A DNA stretch of 64,000 nucleotides. Origin: Natrinema hispanicum. Its GTDB lineage: Archaea; Halobacteriota; Halobacteria; Halobacteriales; Natrialbaceae. The notes beneath the pieces are model-generated. The model was not told the origin of the DNA. It saw only the letters and a program-made list of their open reading frames with translations, and ran no database searches. Position 1 is the stretch's first letter, and each line of letters begins with the position of its first letter. The position numbers and the translations under genes were made by a program. The stretch spans positions 62,001 through 126,000 of the forward strand of contig NZ_SHMP01000004.1 of assembly GCF_004217335.1 (NCBI RefSeq). The letters are read 5' to 3'. This document shows, one piece after another, positions 17,861-27,267 of this stretch.

Positions 17861-19231
17861 TCACAGTTCGCGATCCCGAATCGAACGTTCGGTCTGTTTC
17901 GTAACCGCCTCGAGCCCGTCGCTGATCCGGACCTCGTATGGGTCGGGTTCGCTTACGTGCCGGCAGCGCTCGGGCAGGGCCTCGAGTTCTCGACTGGCGC
18001 GCTGCCGGATCGTCGCGAGCTCCGGCGGGGTGTAGACGAGCGATCCGTCCTCGAAAATCGGCTCGAGTTGGGGGGCTCCGGCCTCGAGCGCTTCGTCGCG
18101 TCGGGCGAGGACGTCGTACTGATACTGCCCGTCGCGTTCGACCCGATGGAGCGCTTTCTGTCCGGGATAGGTGACTTTCCCGGGCGAGAGTTTCATGCTC
18201 GGTGCGAGCGCCCCATCGCGCTCGACGGCGGTCAGTTTGTAGACGACGCCGCTGTTGGGCGCGTCCGCGCTCGTGGTCAGTGCCGTTCCCGGACCGAACG
18301 CCGATGCGACGCCGTCGTCGTCGAAAAACTCCCGCAGGAAGAACTCGTCGACGCCCGAGGAGACGACGATGGACGCGTCGTCGACGATCTCGCGGACCTG
18401 TTTCGAAAGCTCGGTCAAATCGCCTGAATCCAGACGTACCCCACCCAGATCGACGTCGCGGTCCGCGGCGACAGCGACCGCTCGCTCGGCACCGGTGATC
18501 GTATCGTAGGTGTCGACGAGGTAGACCGTATCGTCGCCGTAGACGTCGGCGAACGCCGCGAACGACGCGCGTTCGCTCTCGAAACTCTGGACCCACGAGT
18601 GTGCCATCGTTCCGTACGTCGGAACGCCGTATCGCTCGCCCGCTAGCATGTTCGAGGTGCCGTCGAAGCCGCCGATGTACGCCGCCCGCGCGGCCGTGAG
18701 TCCGGCGTCGGTCCCGTGAGCGCGGCGCGACCCGAAGTCGACGAGGTCTTGTCCGTCGCCGTGTCTGCGAACGACGTCGGCCATGCGCGCCCCCTTCGTC
18801 GCGACGAGCGTCTGGAACCCGACCTGATTGAGCACGAACGTCTCGAACAGTTGTGCCTCGTGGATCGGCGCGGTGACTTCGAGCAACGGCTCGTTCGGGA
18901 AGACGAGCGTTCCCTCGGGAAGCGCCCGGATCTCGCCGGTAAACTCGAACCCGTCCAGATACGACAGGAACTCCGCATCGAACCCCTCCTCGGCCAGATA
19001 GTCGAGCGCCCGGTCGTCGAACGCGAGAGTCTCGACGTAGTCGATCACCTGCTTGAGGCCGGCGGCGATCGCGTAGCCGCGGTCCGGTGGGAGCTTCCGG
19101 AAGTACAGTGAAAACGTCGCCGTTGGTGTGTGATCTGCCTCGTAATACCCTTGCAGCATGGCGAGTTCGTACCGATCGGTAAACAGTGCACGATCGCGGG
19201 GGTCAAGGGAGCTGCCTGTCGGTTGCGTCAT
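17861..19231 (-). CDS. pncB: Nicotinate phosphoribosyltransferase
   Basis: A 456-aa enzyme of NAD salvage that joins nicotinate to PRPP with ATP hydrolysis. Family features are FTDRYELAMLQGYY at the N-terminus, FGSRRAHGTDAG around the catalytic histidine region, GTMAHSWVQSF, and GVRLDSGDL in the phosphate-binding part. Length is within the normal range. A GTG seven codons upstream is in frame, but the ATG at 19231 is the better start. The 48-aa gene follows on the same strand. Confidence 0.95.
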   Translation of the reverse strand: MTQPTGSSLDPRDRALFTDRYELAMLQGYYEADHTPTATFSLYFRKLPPDRGYAIAAGLKQVIDYVETLAFDDRALDYLAEEGFDAEFLSYLDGFEFTGEIRALPEGTLVFPNEPLLEVTAPIHEAQLFETFVLNQVGFQTLVATKGARMADVVRRHGDGQDLVDFGSRRAHGTDAGLTAARAAYIGGFDGTSNMLAGERYGVPTYGTMAHSWVQSFESERASFAAFADVYGDDTVYLVDTYDTITGAERAVAVAADRDVDLGGVRLDSGDLTELSKQVREIVDDASIVVSSGVDEFFLREFFDDDGVASAFGPGTALTTSADAPNSGVVYKLTAVERDGALAPSMKLSPGKVTYPGQKALHRVERDGQYQYDVLARRDEALEAGAPQLEPIFEDGSLVYTPPELATIRQRASRELEALPERCRHVSEPDPYEVRISDGLEAVTKQTERSIRDREL

Positions 19232-19252
19232 GTTCTTCGTGTGTGTCGACAC

Positions 19253-19563
19253 CGGGACGCCCGAAATAGGTCCGACCTGATATGGGCCGCTGCTGGCGAC
19301 TGTTCGTCACAGCCGCCGTGATCGTCCGCTGTCGGGAACGATCCGCGACGGTCGACGCCGACTCCCCAGCCAAAGTCGAATCGACTGCCGCACACGACGT
19401 CTCGAGGCGTTCCGAACGAGCATCGAATCGGACCCGCAATCCTGATCGGCAATACAAGAATAGAACATCGAGTTATAATTCGCCGCTAAACAGTCGCGTT
19501 CTAGTGATTCTTGTCTGTACTATTGACAATTCTTTAGTCGTTTTGGCGCATCCCTGCGTACAG
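19253..19563. other. Intergenic region between pncB and the Na/Pi-family gene
   Basis: About 310 bp. The forward frame of the membrane protein stays open through it, but the encoded sequence is Arg/Ser-rich and shows no coding character, so it is treated as spacer. An AT-rich patch near 19450-19545 probably holds the promoters. No repeat or RNA gene is seen. Confidence 0.5.
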
Positions 19564-20661
19564 GTGGCGGGATTGTCCACTCAATCGTCAGTATCGCTCT
19601 CGTTTCAGGTGCTTGGAACGGTCGTCCTGTTTCTCTTTGCAATCCAGCTACTGGGTTCGGCGGTTGAGACACTCTCACCGGTTCTCAGACAGATTCTCGA
19701 GCAAATCATCGTCGGCGATCGCTCGGCGCTTGGCGTGAGTTGGATCGCATCATACGTGTTAGCAAACGGGTCGATCGTCGCTGCCCTGTCGCTTACGCTG
19801 TTCCGTTCGCACCTCGTCGTCCCGTCGCAGCTGTTTCTCATGGTCGTCGGCTCGCGACTCGGTGGGGCTGCGATCGTGCTCTTTATCGGGGCGTTCGATT
19901 ATCTGAACGAAGAACTCGAGTCGGTGAGCGAGTCGGTGCGACTCGGGGTGCTGACGTTTTTGCTCACTCACTCGATTTATCTGCCGGTGCTCGTGGTGGG
20001 ATACGTCTTGCTCCCCGTCGTCGAATCGTGGAACGTCTCCAATCCCGTCATCGCCGGCGAGACGGGAATCGCCGATCGGCTGGTACCTGAAACGGATGTG
20101 AACATTCCAGACCTCATCCCGGTGTTCACGGAGGGAATCATCAACGCTGTCGGCGCAGTCGTGGCGTTTCTCTTGGCGCTTGGGTTGATTTTCTTGAGTA
20201 TGCGGCTTTTCGACCGCATACTCGACAGCGTCGACAAACAGCGGTTGCGAGATCGGTATGTGAAGCGCTTGAACGATAAGTGGACCTCGTTTACCATCGG
20301 ACTCGTTTTCACCGGGCTCACAATGAGTGTCGCGTTCTCCCTGGGCGTGGTCGTGCCACTCTACAACCGCGGTCATATCAAACGACGCGAGATCATCCCG
20401 TATATCCTGGGCGCAAATATCGGAACGCTGGTCGACACGCTCATTATCGCAGTGGCGCTGGACGTTCCTGTTGGCGTGCTAACTGTCGCGTTGTTACTCG
20501 GTCTCGGGTTTCTCATCTCGTTGCTGCCGTTACTATTCTATAACCGGTATGTCAGCGGTATTTCCGTTCTCTATGAGCAACTCGTCGATAACAGGGGCTA
20601 CTTTATTGGCTTTCTCGTCTCACTGTTGTTCGTCCCGCTACTGCTGATCGGTTTGCGATAG
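19564..20661 (+). CDS. Na/Pi-cotransporter-family membrane protein (divergent)
   Basis: A 365-aa protein with about nine hydrophobic segments arranged as two inverted halves. It has the overall layout of the Na+/phosphate cotransporter family, with GANIGT in the second half and GTVVLFLFAIQLLGSAVE at the start of the first. The glutamine-serine-serine signature of real transporters is not visible in either half (GSIVAALSL stands there), so transport of phosphate is doubtful. The start is uncertain: GTG 19564 or TTG 19573 fit best, since no ATG lies near the first membrane segment. Confidence 0.7.
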   Translation: MAGLSTQSSVSLSFQVLGTVVLFLFAIQLLGSAVETLSPVLRQILEQIIVGDRSALGVSWIASYVLANGSIVAALSLTLFRSHLVVPSQLFLMVVGSRLGGAAIVLFIGAFDYLNEELESVSESVRLGVLTFLLTHSIYLPVLVVGYVLLPVVESWNVSNPVIAGETGIADRLVPETDVNIPDLIPVFTEGIINAVGAVVAFLLALGLIFLSMRLFDRILDSVDKQRLRDRYVKRLNDKWTSFTIGLVFTGLTMSVAFSLGVVVPLYNRGHIKRREIIPYILGANIGTLVDTLIIAVALDVPVGVLTVALLLGLGFLISLLPLLFYNRYVSGISVLYEQLVDNRGYFIGFLVSLLFVPLLLIGLR

Positions 20662-20687
20662 GCCGTCACTATAAGCCTCGAGCCGTC

Positions 20688-21638
20688 GTGTCTGACGCTG
20701 TGACCAGCGCCGAGCCACCCCCGATCGAAACCGACGGGCTGACCAAGTACTACGGGGACGTCCGCGGGCTCGAGGACCTCTCGATTGCCGTCGAGCGCGG
20801 GGAGATCTTCGGCTTTCTCGGCCCGAACGGCGCGGGGAAGTCGACGGCGATTCGCGTCCTGCTCGGGCTGTTGAAACCCACCGACGGCGAGGCCCGGCTG
20901 CTGGGACATGACGTCACGGACCGAACCGAACTGCGCGAGGCGAAACGCCACCTCGGCTACCTGCCCAGCGACGTGACGTTCTACAACCGCGTGACGGGAG
21001 CGGACGTTCTCGACTACTTCGGCCGACTCCGTGGCGACCAGCGGCGGGCCGAACTGCTCGAGCGGTTTCCGGTCCCCCTCGACCGAAACGTCAAGGCGTA
21101 CTCGAGTGGCAATAAACAGAAACTCGCCATCGTCGCGACGTTCATGCACGATCCAGCGCTGGTCATCATGGATGAACCCACGTCGGGGCTCGATCCGCTC
21201 GTCCAGAACGAGTTTTACGACCTGCTCGATGAACGCCAGGAACAAGGTGGGACGAGCTTCTTTTCCTCACACATCTTGAGCGAGGTGCGCCGCGTCTGCG
21301 ATCGCGTCGGGATCATCAGGAAGGGCCGGCTGATCGAACTCGACACCGTCGACAACATCCTCGAAGCGGGTGGGACAGTCGTCACCGTCCGTCTCGAAGA
21401 GAATCCACCGGCGTCGGCACTCGAGTTTCCGGGCACAGCACACGTCGAACGGCAGGACGAGACGTACCGGCTCGTGCTCGCACAGGAGTTCGATGCGCTG
21501 ATCGACCGCTTACACGAGTACACTGTCCGCGACCTGACCGTCCGTGAGGCGTCCATCGAGGACGTGTTCATGCATTTCTACGGCGAGGCCGACGAGGACG
21601 AGCGAGAGCGCGAAGCGCAATCAGGGGCCGACAGTTGA
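20688..21638 (+). CDS. ABC transporter ATP-binding protein
   Basis: A 316-aa ATPase of the ABC-2 export class. Walker A is GPNGAGKST, the signature motif is YSSGNKQK, Walker B is LVIMDEPTSGLD, and the H-loop is SSHILSEV. A ~90-aa C-terminal domain typical of drug or lipid exporters follows. The matching permease is probably the gene at 22986, which is separated by a reverse-strand gene. Translation begins at GTG 20688. Confidence 0.92.
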   Translation: MSDAVTSAEPPPIETDGLTKYYGDVRGLEDLSIAVERGEIFGFLGPNGAGKSTAIRVLLGLLKPTDGEARLLGHDVTDRTELREAKRHLGYLPSDVTFYNRVTGADVLDYFGRLRGDQRRAELLERFPVPLDRNVKAYSSGNKQKLAIVATFMHDPALVIMDEPTSGLDPLVQNEFYDLLDERQEQGGTSFFSSHILSEVRRVCDRVGIIRKGRLIELDTVDNILEAGGTVVTVRLEENPPASALEFPGTAHVERQDETYRLVLAQEFDALIDRLHEYTVRDLTVREASIEDVFMHFYGEADEDEREREAQSGADS

Positions 21639-21647
21639 TGCGATCGA

Positions 21648-22811
21648 TCACCGCCGTCGAAACCACCAGATCGCTGCGAGCACGAACACGACCGCGACGG
21701 CGGCGAACGGAGCGACTGAGTCGACGTCGGTCGGCTCGTCGGTGTCAGCGATCGCGACTTGCGTCGTCACCGGATCCGTCCTCGTGCGATCCCCAGTCTC
21801 GGTGTCGTAGATGAGCGTCACCGCGACGCCGGTCGTCGTCTCGATCGCGTCCGTGGACGACTCGAGGGCGAACCGAACTGTTTCTGACTCACCGGCCTCG
21901 AGCCGCCCGATGTACGCCGTCGGCGACTCGCTCGAGAGCGGCGGCGTCACGTTCAGCGTTGCGACGACGTCGGTCACCGTCTCGGAGCCGTCGTTCGTCA
22001 CTCGAACCGTATAGACCCCTGATCCGTCGACTGGAATCTGGTCATGGACCGGCGTGATGTCGAACGAACGAGCATCGTCGACGGGGATCAGCACTGGGGA
22101 CGGGCCGCCGGTCACGACGATTTCGTCGTCGGTGTCGCCATCGTCGTCCTCGTCATCATCGTTGTCGTCCTCGTCGAGGGTGTACTGGACGGTTGCGAAC
22201 ACCGGATAGTCTCCCGGTTCGACGCTGGCTGCACTGACGTCGATGGTGACGGTCTCGGTCTCGTCGTCGTCGAGTTCTTCGAGGGAAATCGCCTGGCTCG
22301 TCTGTGGTGCCGTCGGCGGGCCAAACGTCACTGTCCCCGTCGACTGGAGCGTGACGACGACGTCTGTTACGTCCTCGTCGCCGTCGTTTGTCACCTCGAA
22401 GGTCATCGTCGTCGTCTCGCCCGCACGGACGGACTCGTTCTCCGCGACGGCAACGGTGACGTTGTCATCAGCCGGCTGTAGTACGGGGAAGCCTGCCGCT
22501 TCCGCCGTCGATGGTCCTGTCCTCGAGGTGTCGATTCCCTCCGTATCTGCAGGTGCGGGCGATTCGGGTTGAGGACGAGGGCGGACGGCTGCTCTATCGG
22601 CAGTGCCGTCCCCGTCGGCCGTCGGAGTCGACTCGTTGCGCTCCGTTACGTTGTCAGGAGCGCTGACTTGTGGCGCGACGACACCACCGCCATCGGGAAG
22701 CGCAGTGACACTGCCGGTGCCGCTTGTGAACACCACCGCGGCGAGCACGAAAGTGACGACGACAGTGCGGCGACGTCGTCGCCGTGCCGACTCACCCTTC
22801 GCGTCCGTCAT
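21648..22811 (-). CDS. Exported surface protein with two CARDB/NEW3-like domains
   Basis: A 387-aa protein. A basic RRRRRR stretch and a hydrophobic segment form the N-terminal signal, the middle holds two beta-sandwich domains with ...VTNDGDEDVTDVVVTLQ and ...VTNDGSETVTDVVATLN motifs, and the C-terminus is a single membrane helix followed by RRR. Mature part is rich in Thr, Asp and Glu. The two domains are adhesion-like modules common in archaeal surface proteins. It lies on the opposite strand between the ATPase and permease of an ABC exporter, 9 bp from the former stop. The start at 22811 is chosen over a GTG at 22940 that would add a non-signal extension. Confidence 0.8.
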   Translation of the reverse strand: MTDAKGESARRRRRRTVVVTFVLAAVVFTSGTGSVTALPDGGGVVAPQVSAPDNVTERNESTPTADGDGTADRAAVRPRPQPESPAPADTEGIDTSRTGPSTAEAAGFPVLQPADDNVTVAVAENESVRAGETTTMTFEVTNDGDEDVTDVVVTLQSTGTVTFGPPTAPQTSQAISLEELDDDETETVTIDVSAASVEPGDYPVFATVQYTLDEDDNDDDEDDDGDTDDEIVVTGGPSPVLIPVDDARSFDITPVHDQIPVDGSGVYTVRVTNDGSETVTDVVATLNVTPPLSSESPTAYIGRLEAGESETVRFALESSTDAIETTTGVAVTLIYDTETGDRTRTDPVTTQVAIADTDEPTDVDSVAPFAAVAVVFVLAAIWWFRRR

Positions 22812-22985
22812 ATCCGATCCGAAACGGGCGATTACGGCATAAACCACGAGGCCTGTTCCAGCCGCGAACGACTGACTTACTCGAACGCTCGGCGACCAAC
22901 ACCGTGTTACGTTGCGTCGTCTCGCCCGACAGTCCAGCACCTATAAGCCGCTGTCGCCCGTCCGGACGCGACGGTTCGACGCCGT

Positions 22986-23786
22986 ATGCTCGAGATCACC
23001 TCGTTCGAGGCGGGCCGTCGGCTCCGTGGATCGCTGTTACTCGCCGGTGCGCTGATCGCATTGATCGTGCTTACGGTCGCGCTCTTTCCGTCGATCGAGG
23101 AGACGGGTGTCGATTTCGACGCCTATCTCGAGTCGCTGCCGCCGGAGGCGACGCGGGCGTTCGTCGGGAGCGTGACGACGCTGACGACGATCGAGGGGTA
23201 TCTCGTCTCGCAGCTCTATCAGTTCGGCTGGGTGTTGCTGCTCGCGATCTACTACGCATACGCCGCCGCGTCGACGGTTGCCGGCGAGGTCGAACGCGGC
23301 ACGGCAGAGGTGATGCTGACGTTACCAATCTCGCGGACGCGGTTCGTCGTCGCGAAGTTTCTGTCACTCGTGCCGGGACTGGTCCTCGTCAACGCGATCA
23401 CGTTTCTGGCGATCTATCTCGGCGTGGAACTCATCGGCGAATCGGTGTCCGTGAGCCGGCTGTTTGCCATCCACGCGTACTCCATCGCGTACTTACTCGC
23501 CTGTGCTGGCGTCGGACTGGCTGCTTCGGTCACGTTCGATTCCGTCCGTCGGGCACAGACCGTGGGTGCAGGGACCGTCTTTGGGCTGTTTTTGCTCGAT
23601 ACGTTTACCTTCGACACCGATTACGAGTGGCTCGGCGATATCGCGTTCTCACGCTACTTCGATCCGGGCGCGATTCTCGTCGATGGCGATCTCTCGTGGT
23701 CCGATCTGTCACTCCTCGTGGTCGCCGTCGTCGTCCTCGTCGTTTTGAGTAGCGAATTCTTCGAGCGGCGCGATCTCTCCGGGTGA
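22986..23786 (+). CDS. ABC-2 type transporter permease
   Basis: A 266-aa membrane protein with about six helices and an ERGTAEVMLTLPISRTRFVVAKF segment (split here as ERGTAEVMLT and LPISRTRF) typical of ABC-2 permeases, which contact the ATPase. The large extracellular loop between helices 1 and 2 also fits. Its partner ATPase is probably the gene at 20688. Substrate unknown. It starts with ATG and precedes a universal stress protein gene by about 56 bp. Confidence 0.88.
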   Translation: MLEITSFEAGRRLRGSLLLAGALIALIVLTVALFPSIEETGVDFDAYLESLPPEATRAFVGSVTTLTTIEGYLVSQLYQFGWVLLLAIYYAYAAASTVAGEVERGTAEVMLTLPISRTRFVVAKFLSLVPGLVLVNAITFLAIYLGVELIGESVSVSRLFAIHAYSIAYLLACAGVGLAASVTFDSVRRAQTVGAGTVFGLFLLDTFTFDTDYEWLGDIAFSRYFDPGAILVDGDLSWSDLSLLVVAVVVLVVLSSEFFERRDLSG

Positions 23787-23842
23787 GACCGCTCGCTCGA
23801 CGACCCGGAATACGCTTTTGAGACTGGGCGTCGCATGATGTG

Positions 23843-24307
23843 ATGATGCCACATACCCTTCTGGTCCCGTTCGACGGGTCGCCGCTGTCCAAACGCGCAC
23901 TCGAGTACGCGATCGACGAATACGACGACGTCTCTCTCGTCGTACTTCACGTGATCGACCCGAACGACCCTGGCTACAGCTCCGCCGTCGATGTCGATGT
24001 CCGAACCGAACCGCTCCACGGGTCCGACGCCTGGTACGACCGTGCCCACGAGGTCGAAGCACAACTCTTCGACGAGGCGCGTGAACTGATCGGCGATATC
24101 GACGGCGAGGTAATGACCGAATCGACGGTCGGCGACCCGGCACGCGAAATCGTCGACTACGCCGACGCACACGACATCGACGAAATCGTCATCGGGAGCC
24201 ACGGCCGCTCCGAGACGAGTCGCACCTTACTCGGAAGCGTCGCCGAACTGGTCGTTCGCCGCTCGCCGGTGAGCGTCACTGTGGTTCGCGGTTCGGAAAC
24301 GGGATAA
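23843..24307 (+). CDS. Universal stress protein A family
   Basis: A 154-aa single UspA domain. It opens HTLLVPFDGSPLSKRALEYA and has the ATP-binding GSHGRSETSRTLLGSVAE motif near the C-terminus, so it probably binds ATP. Two adjacent ATG codons (23843, 23846) could both start it. Family members respond to stress in archaea by unknown means. It stands alone, convergent to AMP phosphorylase with a 15-bp gap. Confidence 0.93.
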   Translation: MMPHTLLVPFDGSPLSKRALEYAIDEYDDVSLVVLHVIDPNDPGYSSAVDVDVRTEPLHGSDAWYDRAHEVEAQLFDEARELIGDIDGEVMTESTVGDPAREIVDYADAHDIDEIVIGSHGRSETSRTLLGSVAELVVRRSPVSVTVVRGSETG

Positions 24308-24322
24308 CTGGCACGAGGGTGC

Positions 24323-25798
24323 TCATCGCTGCTCGACGAGCGCGTCGGTCTTGCTCCGCACCCGGATCGGCTCGTGGTCCGCAGCCAGCGTCTCCGCCGC
24401 GGCGCGTTTGCTCCCTGTCTCCGCGTAGATGGTATAGAGGTCGTCGCCGGGCTCGACCGGGTCGGCCGTCGACGTGTGGATGATGAGCCCGGCGCGGCTG
24501 TCCTTCGGTGCCCCTGCCCGCCGCGCGAGGTCACAGAGCTGTCTGTTGTCGACGCTCGTCACGACGCCAGCGCGGTCGGCCTGCACGGTCGTCGATTCGG
24601 ATCCCGGCTCGAGGTCGTCTGGTTCGACGTCCGGATCGCCGTCCTGTGCCGCGACGATCTGCCGAAACCGATCGAGTGCTGCCCCAGACTCGAGGAGATC
24701 GGCTGCCGACGCGTCGACGCCACAGTGTGTGAGGAGCATCTCGGCCAGCCGAACCGACTTCAACCGGAGCGACTCCGGGCCGTCGCCGTGCAAGACGGCG
24801 AGGACGTCCCGTGCCTCGAGGACGGGACCGACACCGTGACCGATCGGCTCCGTCCCGTGGGTAATCGCACAGGTGACTGCCACGTCGAGGTGAGCGCCGA
24901 CACGCTTGATGTCGTCGGCGAGTTCGCGGGCGTCGGCGAGGCTCTCGACTTTCGCACCCTCACCGTAGGGAATGTCGATCACGACGTGTGTCGAGCCGGC
25001 ACTGCGCTTTTTCGAGAGCACCGAGGCCATGAGTTGGCCCGGCGGGTCGATCGACAGCGGGTTTTCGGCGCGGATGATCGCGTCGTCGACCGGCGAGAGG
25101 TCGACGCCGCCGCCCCAGACGAGACAGCCGTTGGCCTCGGCCACGATCGACTCGATTTCGGCCATCGAAAACTCGACGTCACAGAAGACCTCTACGACGT
25201 CTGCGGTTCCGGCTGGCGAGGTCACGGCACGCGAGGAGGTCTTTGGCATCGTCAGACCAGCGGCTGCGACGATCGAGACGATGATCGGCGTGACACAGTT
25301 GCCCGCCACGCCGCCGATCGAGTGTTTGTCGGCGACGACTGGCGCGTCCCACGAGAGTTGCCGGCCGATGTCGGTCATCGCCCGCGTGAGGTGTTTGGTC
25401 TCCTGTAAGGAGAGCCCGTTTGCATACACCGCCGACACGTACGCGCTCAGTTCGATGTCAGACAGCCGGTTTTCGTGGATGTCCTTGACGATCGCCTCGA
25501 GTTCGTCGTCCTCGAGTTCGATATCGTTCAACTTCTTGCGGACGTACTGGACCGATCGGGGCGTCCCGGCGAGTGTCACGTCGACGGGACCGCGAACGTG
25601 GTGCAGCGGCTCAGTCACCCCGAGGACGCCCTGCTCGACCAGTTCGTCGGTTACTTTGACGATCCCCGTTGTCGTGCCGTTTTCGTCGATCCGGAGCCGA
25701 TCGAGCGGGTGTGCGCCGAGCTCGGTCGCATCGATTGTGTTCAACAGAACAAGTGGCCGGGTCGTTCCGATATCGATCCGGGTGGTCTCGAGTCGCAT
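24323..25798 (-). CDS. deoA: AMP phosphorylase
   Basis: A 491-aa protein of the thymidine/AMP phosphorylase family. It has an N-terminal extension absent from bacterial thymidine phosphorylase, and the KHSIGGVAGN phosphate loop, TSSRAVTSPAGTADVVE and the C-terminal beta domain. The archaeal enzyme splits AMP with phosphate to adenine and ribose 1,5-bisphosphate, feeding the nucleoside-monophosphate pathway through ribose-1,5-bisphosphate isomerase and type III RuBisCO. Neither of these partners is in the window. It is followed by nothing on its strand. Confidence 0.93.
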   Translation of the reverse strand: MRLETTRIDIGTTRPLVLLNTIDATELGAHPLDRLRIDENGTTTGIVKVTDELVEQGVLGVTEPLHHVRGPVDVTLAGTPRSVQYVRKKLNDIELEDDELEAIVKDIHENRLSDIELSAYVSAVYANGLSLQETKHLTRAMTDIGRQLSWDAPVVADKHSIGGVAGNCVTPIIVSIVAAAGLTMPKTSSRAVTSPAGTADVVEVFCDVEFSMAEIESIVAEANGCLVWGGGVDLSPVDDAIIRAENPLSIDPPGQLMASVLSKKRSAGSTHVVIDIPYGEGAKVESLADARELADDIKRVGAHLDVAVTCAITHGTEPIGHGVGPVLEARDVLAVLHGDGPESLRLKSVRLAEMLLTHCGVDASAADLLESGAALDRFRQIVAAQDGDPDVEPDDLEPGSESTTVQADRAGVVTSVDNRQLCDLARRAGAPKDSRAGLIIHTSTADPVEPGDDLYTIYAETGSKRAAAETLAADHEPIRVRSKTDALVEQR

Positions 25799-25958
25799 TC
25801 GTCCATGCTAAACGCTACCAATAATCAAAACGATGTGGGACGGGTCTCGCGCCCCTGATCGTGGCGAGTCGTCGCCGATGACCGACGGTATCACGGCACA
25901 GTCCTCGCGAGTGATCAGTGGGTGGCGCTACTAAGACAGCAGGCGTCGAACGGAGACT

Positions 25959-26594
25959 ATGTCGGAATCGAACCTCGTGTCCATTCCGGTCGACGACGTC
26001 GAACTCGAGGGGAAACTCGTCGTCCCCGAGGGGGCGAACGGACTCGTCGTCTTCGCCCACGGGAGCGGGAGTAGCCGGAAAAGCCCTCGCAACAACTACG
26101 TCGCCGACGTGATCCGACAGCGAGGGCTGGGAACGCTGCTGTTCGACCTGCTCACCGAAGCCGAAGACCAACGACGCGAAAACCGCTTCGACATTCCGCT
26201 GTTGACCGACCGACTCGTCGCGGTCACCGAGTGGCTGCGAGACCGCCCCCAAACTGCACCGCTTCGGTACGGCTACTTCGGCTCGAGTACCGGTGCCGCG
26301 TCGGCGCTGCGCGGAGCGGCCCGCGACGCGACCGACATCGATGCCGTCGTCTCCCGTGGTGGCCGCGTCGATCTCGCGACACCGTTTCTCGAAGACGTCA
26401 CAGCCCCCGTGTTGCTCATCGTCGGCGGCAACGACATGCAGGTGCTCGACTTGAACCGCGACGCTGCCGACGCGCTCACTTGTGAAACCGAACTGCACGT
26501 CGTCGAAGGCGCGGGCCACCTCTTCGAGGGCCCGGGCCAACTCGAGGAGGTCGCCGACGTTGCTGCCGACTGGTTCGAGGCAAACCTGGGATAG
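25959..26594 (+). CDS. Alpha/beta hydrolase (dienelactone-hydrolase-like)
   Basis: A 211-aa protein with the alpha/beta fold. It has an oxyanion-hole HGSGSS region, nucleophile elbow GSSTG with Ser110, and GAGHLF near residue 188 with the catalytic histidine. An aspartate follows the VGGNDMQVLD stretch and would complete the triad. The substrate is unknown. The gene is single, and repeat copy B lies about 55 nt after its stop. Confidence 0.85.
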   Translation: MSESNLVSIPVDDVELEGKLVVPEGANGLVVFAHGSGSSRKSPRNNYVADVIRQRGLGTLLFDLLTEAEDQRRENRFDIPLLTDRLVAVTEWLRDRPQTAPLRYGYFGSSTGAASALRGAARDATDIDAVVSRGGRVDLATPFLEDVTAPVLLIVGGNDMQVLDLNRDAADALTCETELHVVEGAGHLFEGPGQLEEVADVAADWFEANLG

Positions 26595-26649
26595 TCGACT
26601 GACACTGCAGAACCCGTCTCGGGCGGCGTCACTCGTGCTGGGACTGGTT

Positions 26650-26712
26650 CCTGTCACTGGGTCCCGGCGGGACCGCAGGACGGTCGCGGCCGGCCGGCAC
26701 TGACTGACAGCA
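26650..26712 (+). repeat. Dispersed intergenic repeat, copy B
   Basis: A copy of the ~64-bp element with the left end CCTGTCAC, a CCCGGCGGGACC hairpin core, GGTCGCGG, and the right end CCGGCACTGACTGACAG. The ends CTGTCA and TGACAG are inverted repeats of one another. It follows the hydrolase gene. Confidence 0.75.
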
Positions 26713-27267
26713 GACTGCCTGAGTCGCTTTCGATAGACGAGCCACTATATTCATTACTTCAGGGAAGCTAATACAATTGTGGGTCGACCCCACGCGCTGT
26801 CGCCCGCGAACCACGGTGGCGGGACGCCCAGCCCTCCACCGCACTTGTGCCATTACATCACGTCCAAATCACTCGTGAGTGGTGATACTCGAGTGAGTCT
26901 CGAGTCGTTTTTACAGAACATTTCACCATACAGTTCTGATTTATATACTTCTCAGATCCGTTATGAATCGGAACCGATCGATGCGATCATAGTAACACTC
27001 AACCCACATCACGAAGTCGACCACAGCCCCACTACCGTTCCCGCAAAGCCGCCGAACTGCCGATCTTCAGCCTGTCCTTCGGAAAACGGCCCTCGTACAT
27101 CGTCGACGCAGCGACACTCGACGCTGGCCGAGAGTGAACTCGGATCGGCTCGATCACGAATATAACTCTAAAACGAGAGTTTAGAATATGTCTATTGTTT
27201 CTGCCACGTTCTGTTGGTCTCCAGCAGGACCTGCTGGTCTCGCGGCTGAACTCGCGTGTCTTTTCGC
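26713..27267. other. Intergenic region before the mutase genes
   Basis: About 550 bp. A GC-rich block near 26779-26850 stays open in more than one frame but has no recognisable protein. From about 26880 it becomes AT-rich with short palindromes around GAGTGAGTCTCGAGTC. No RNA gene or complete mobile element is seen. It may hold remnants of a small insertion. Confidence 0.45.

Noticed and set aside
22784..23752. 322-codon plus-strand frame over the permease start
   Set aside because: Out-of-frame with the ABC-2 permease, Arg-rich, and without motifs.
26779..27165. 128-codon plus-strand frame in the spacer before mcmA2
   Set aside because: Pro/Ser/His-rich, lacks acidic bias and family similarity; start lies in a GC-rich block. 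Kept as spacer only.
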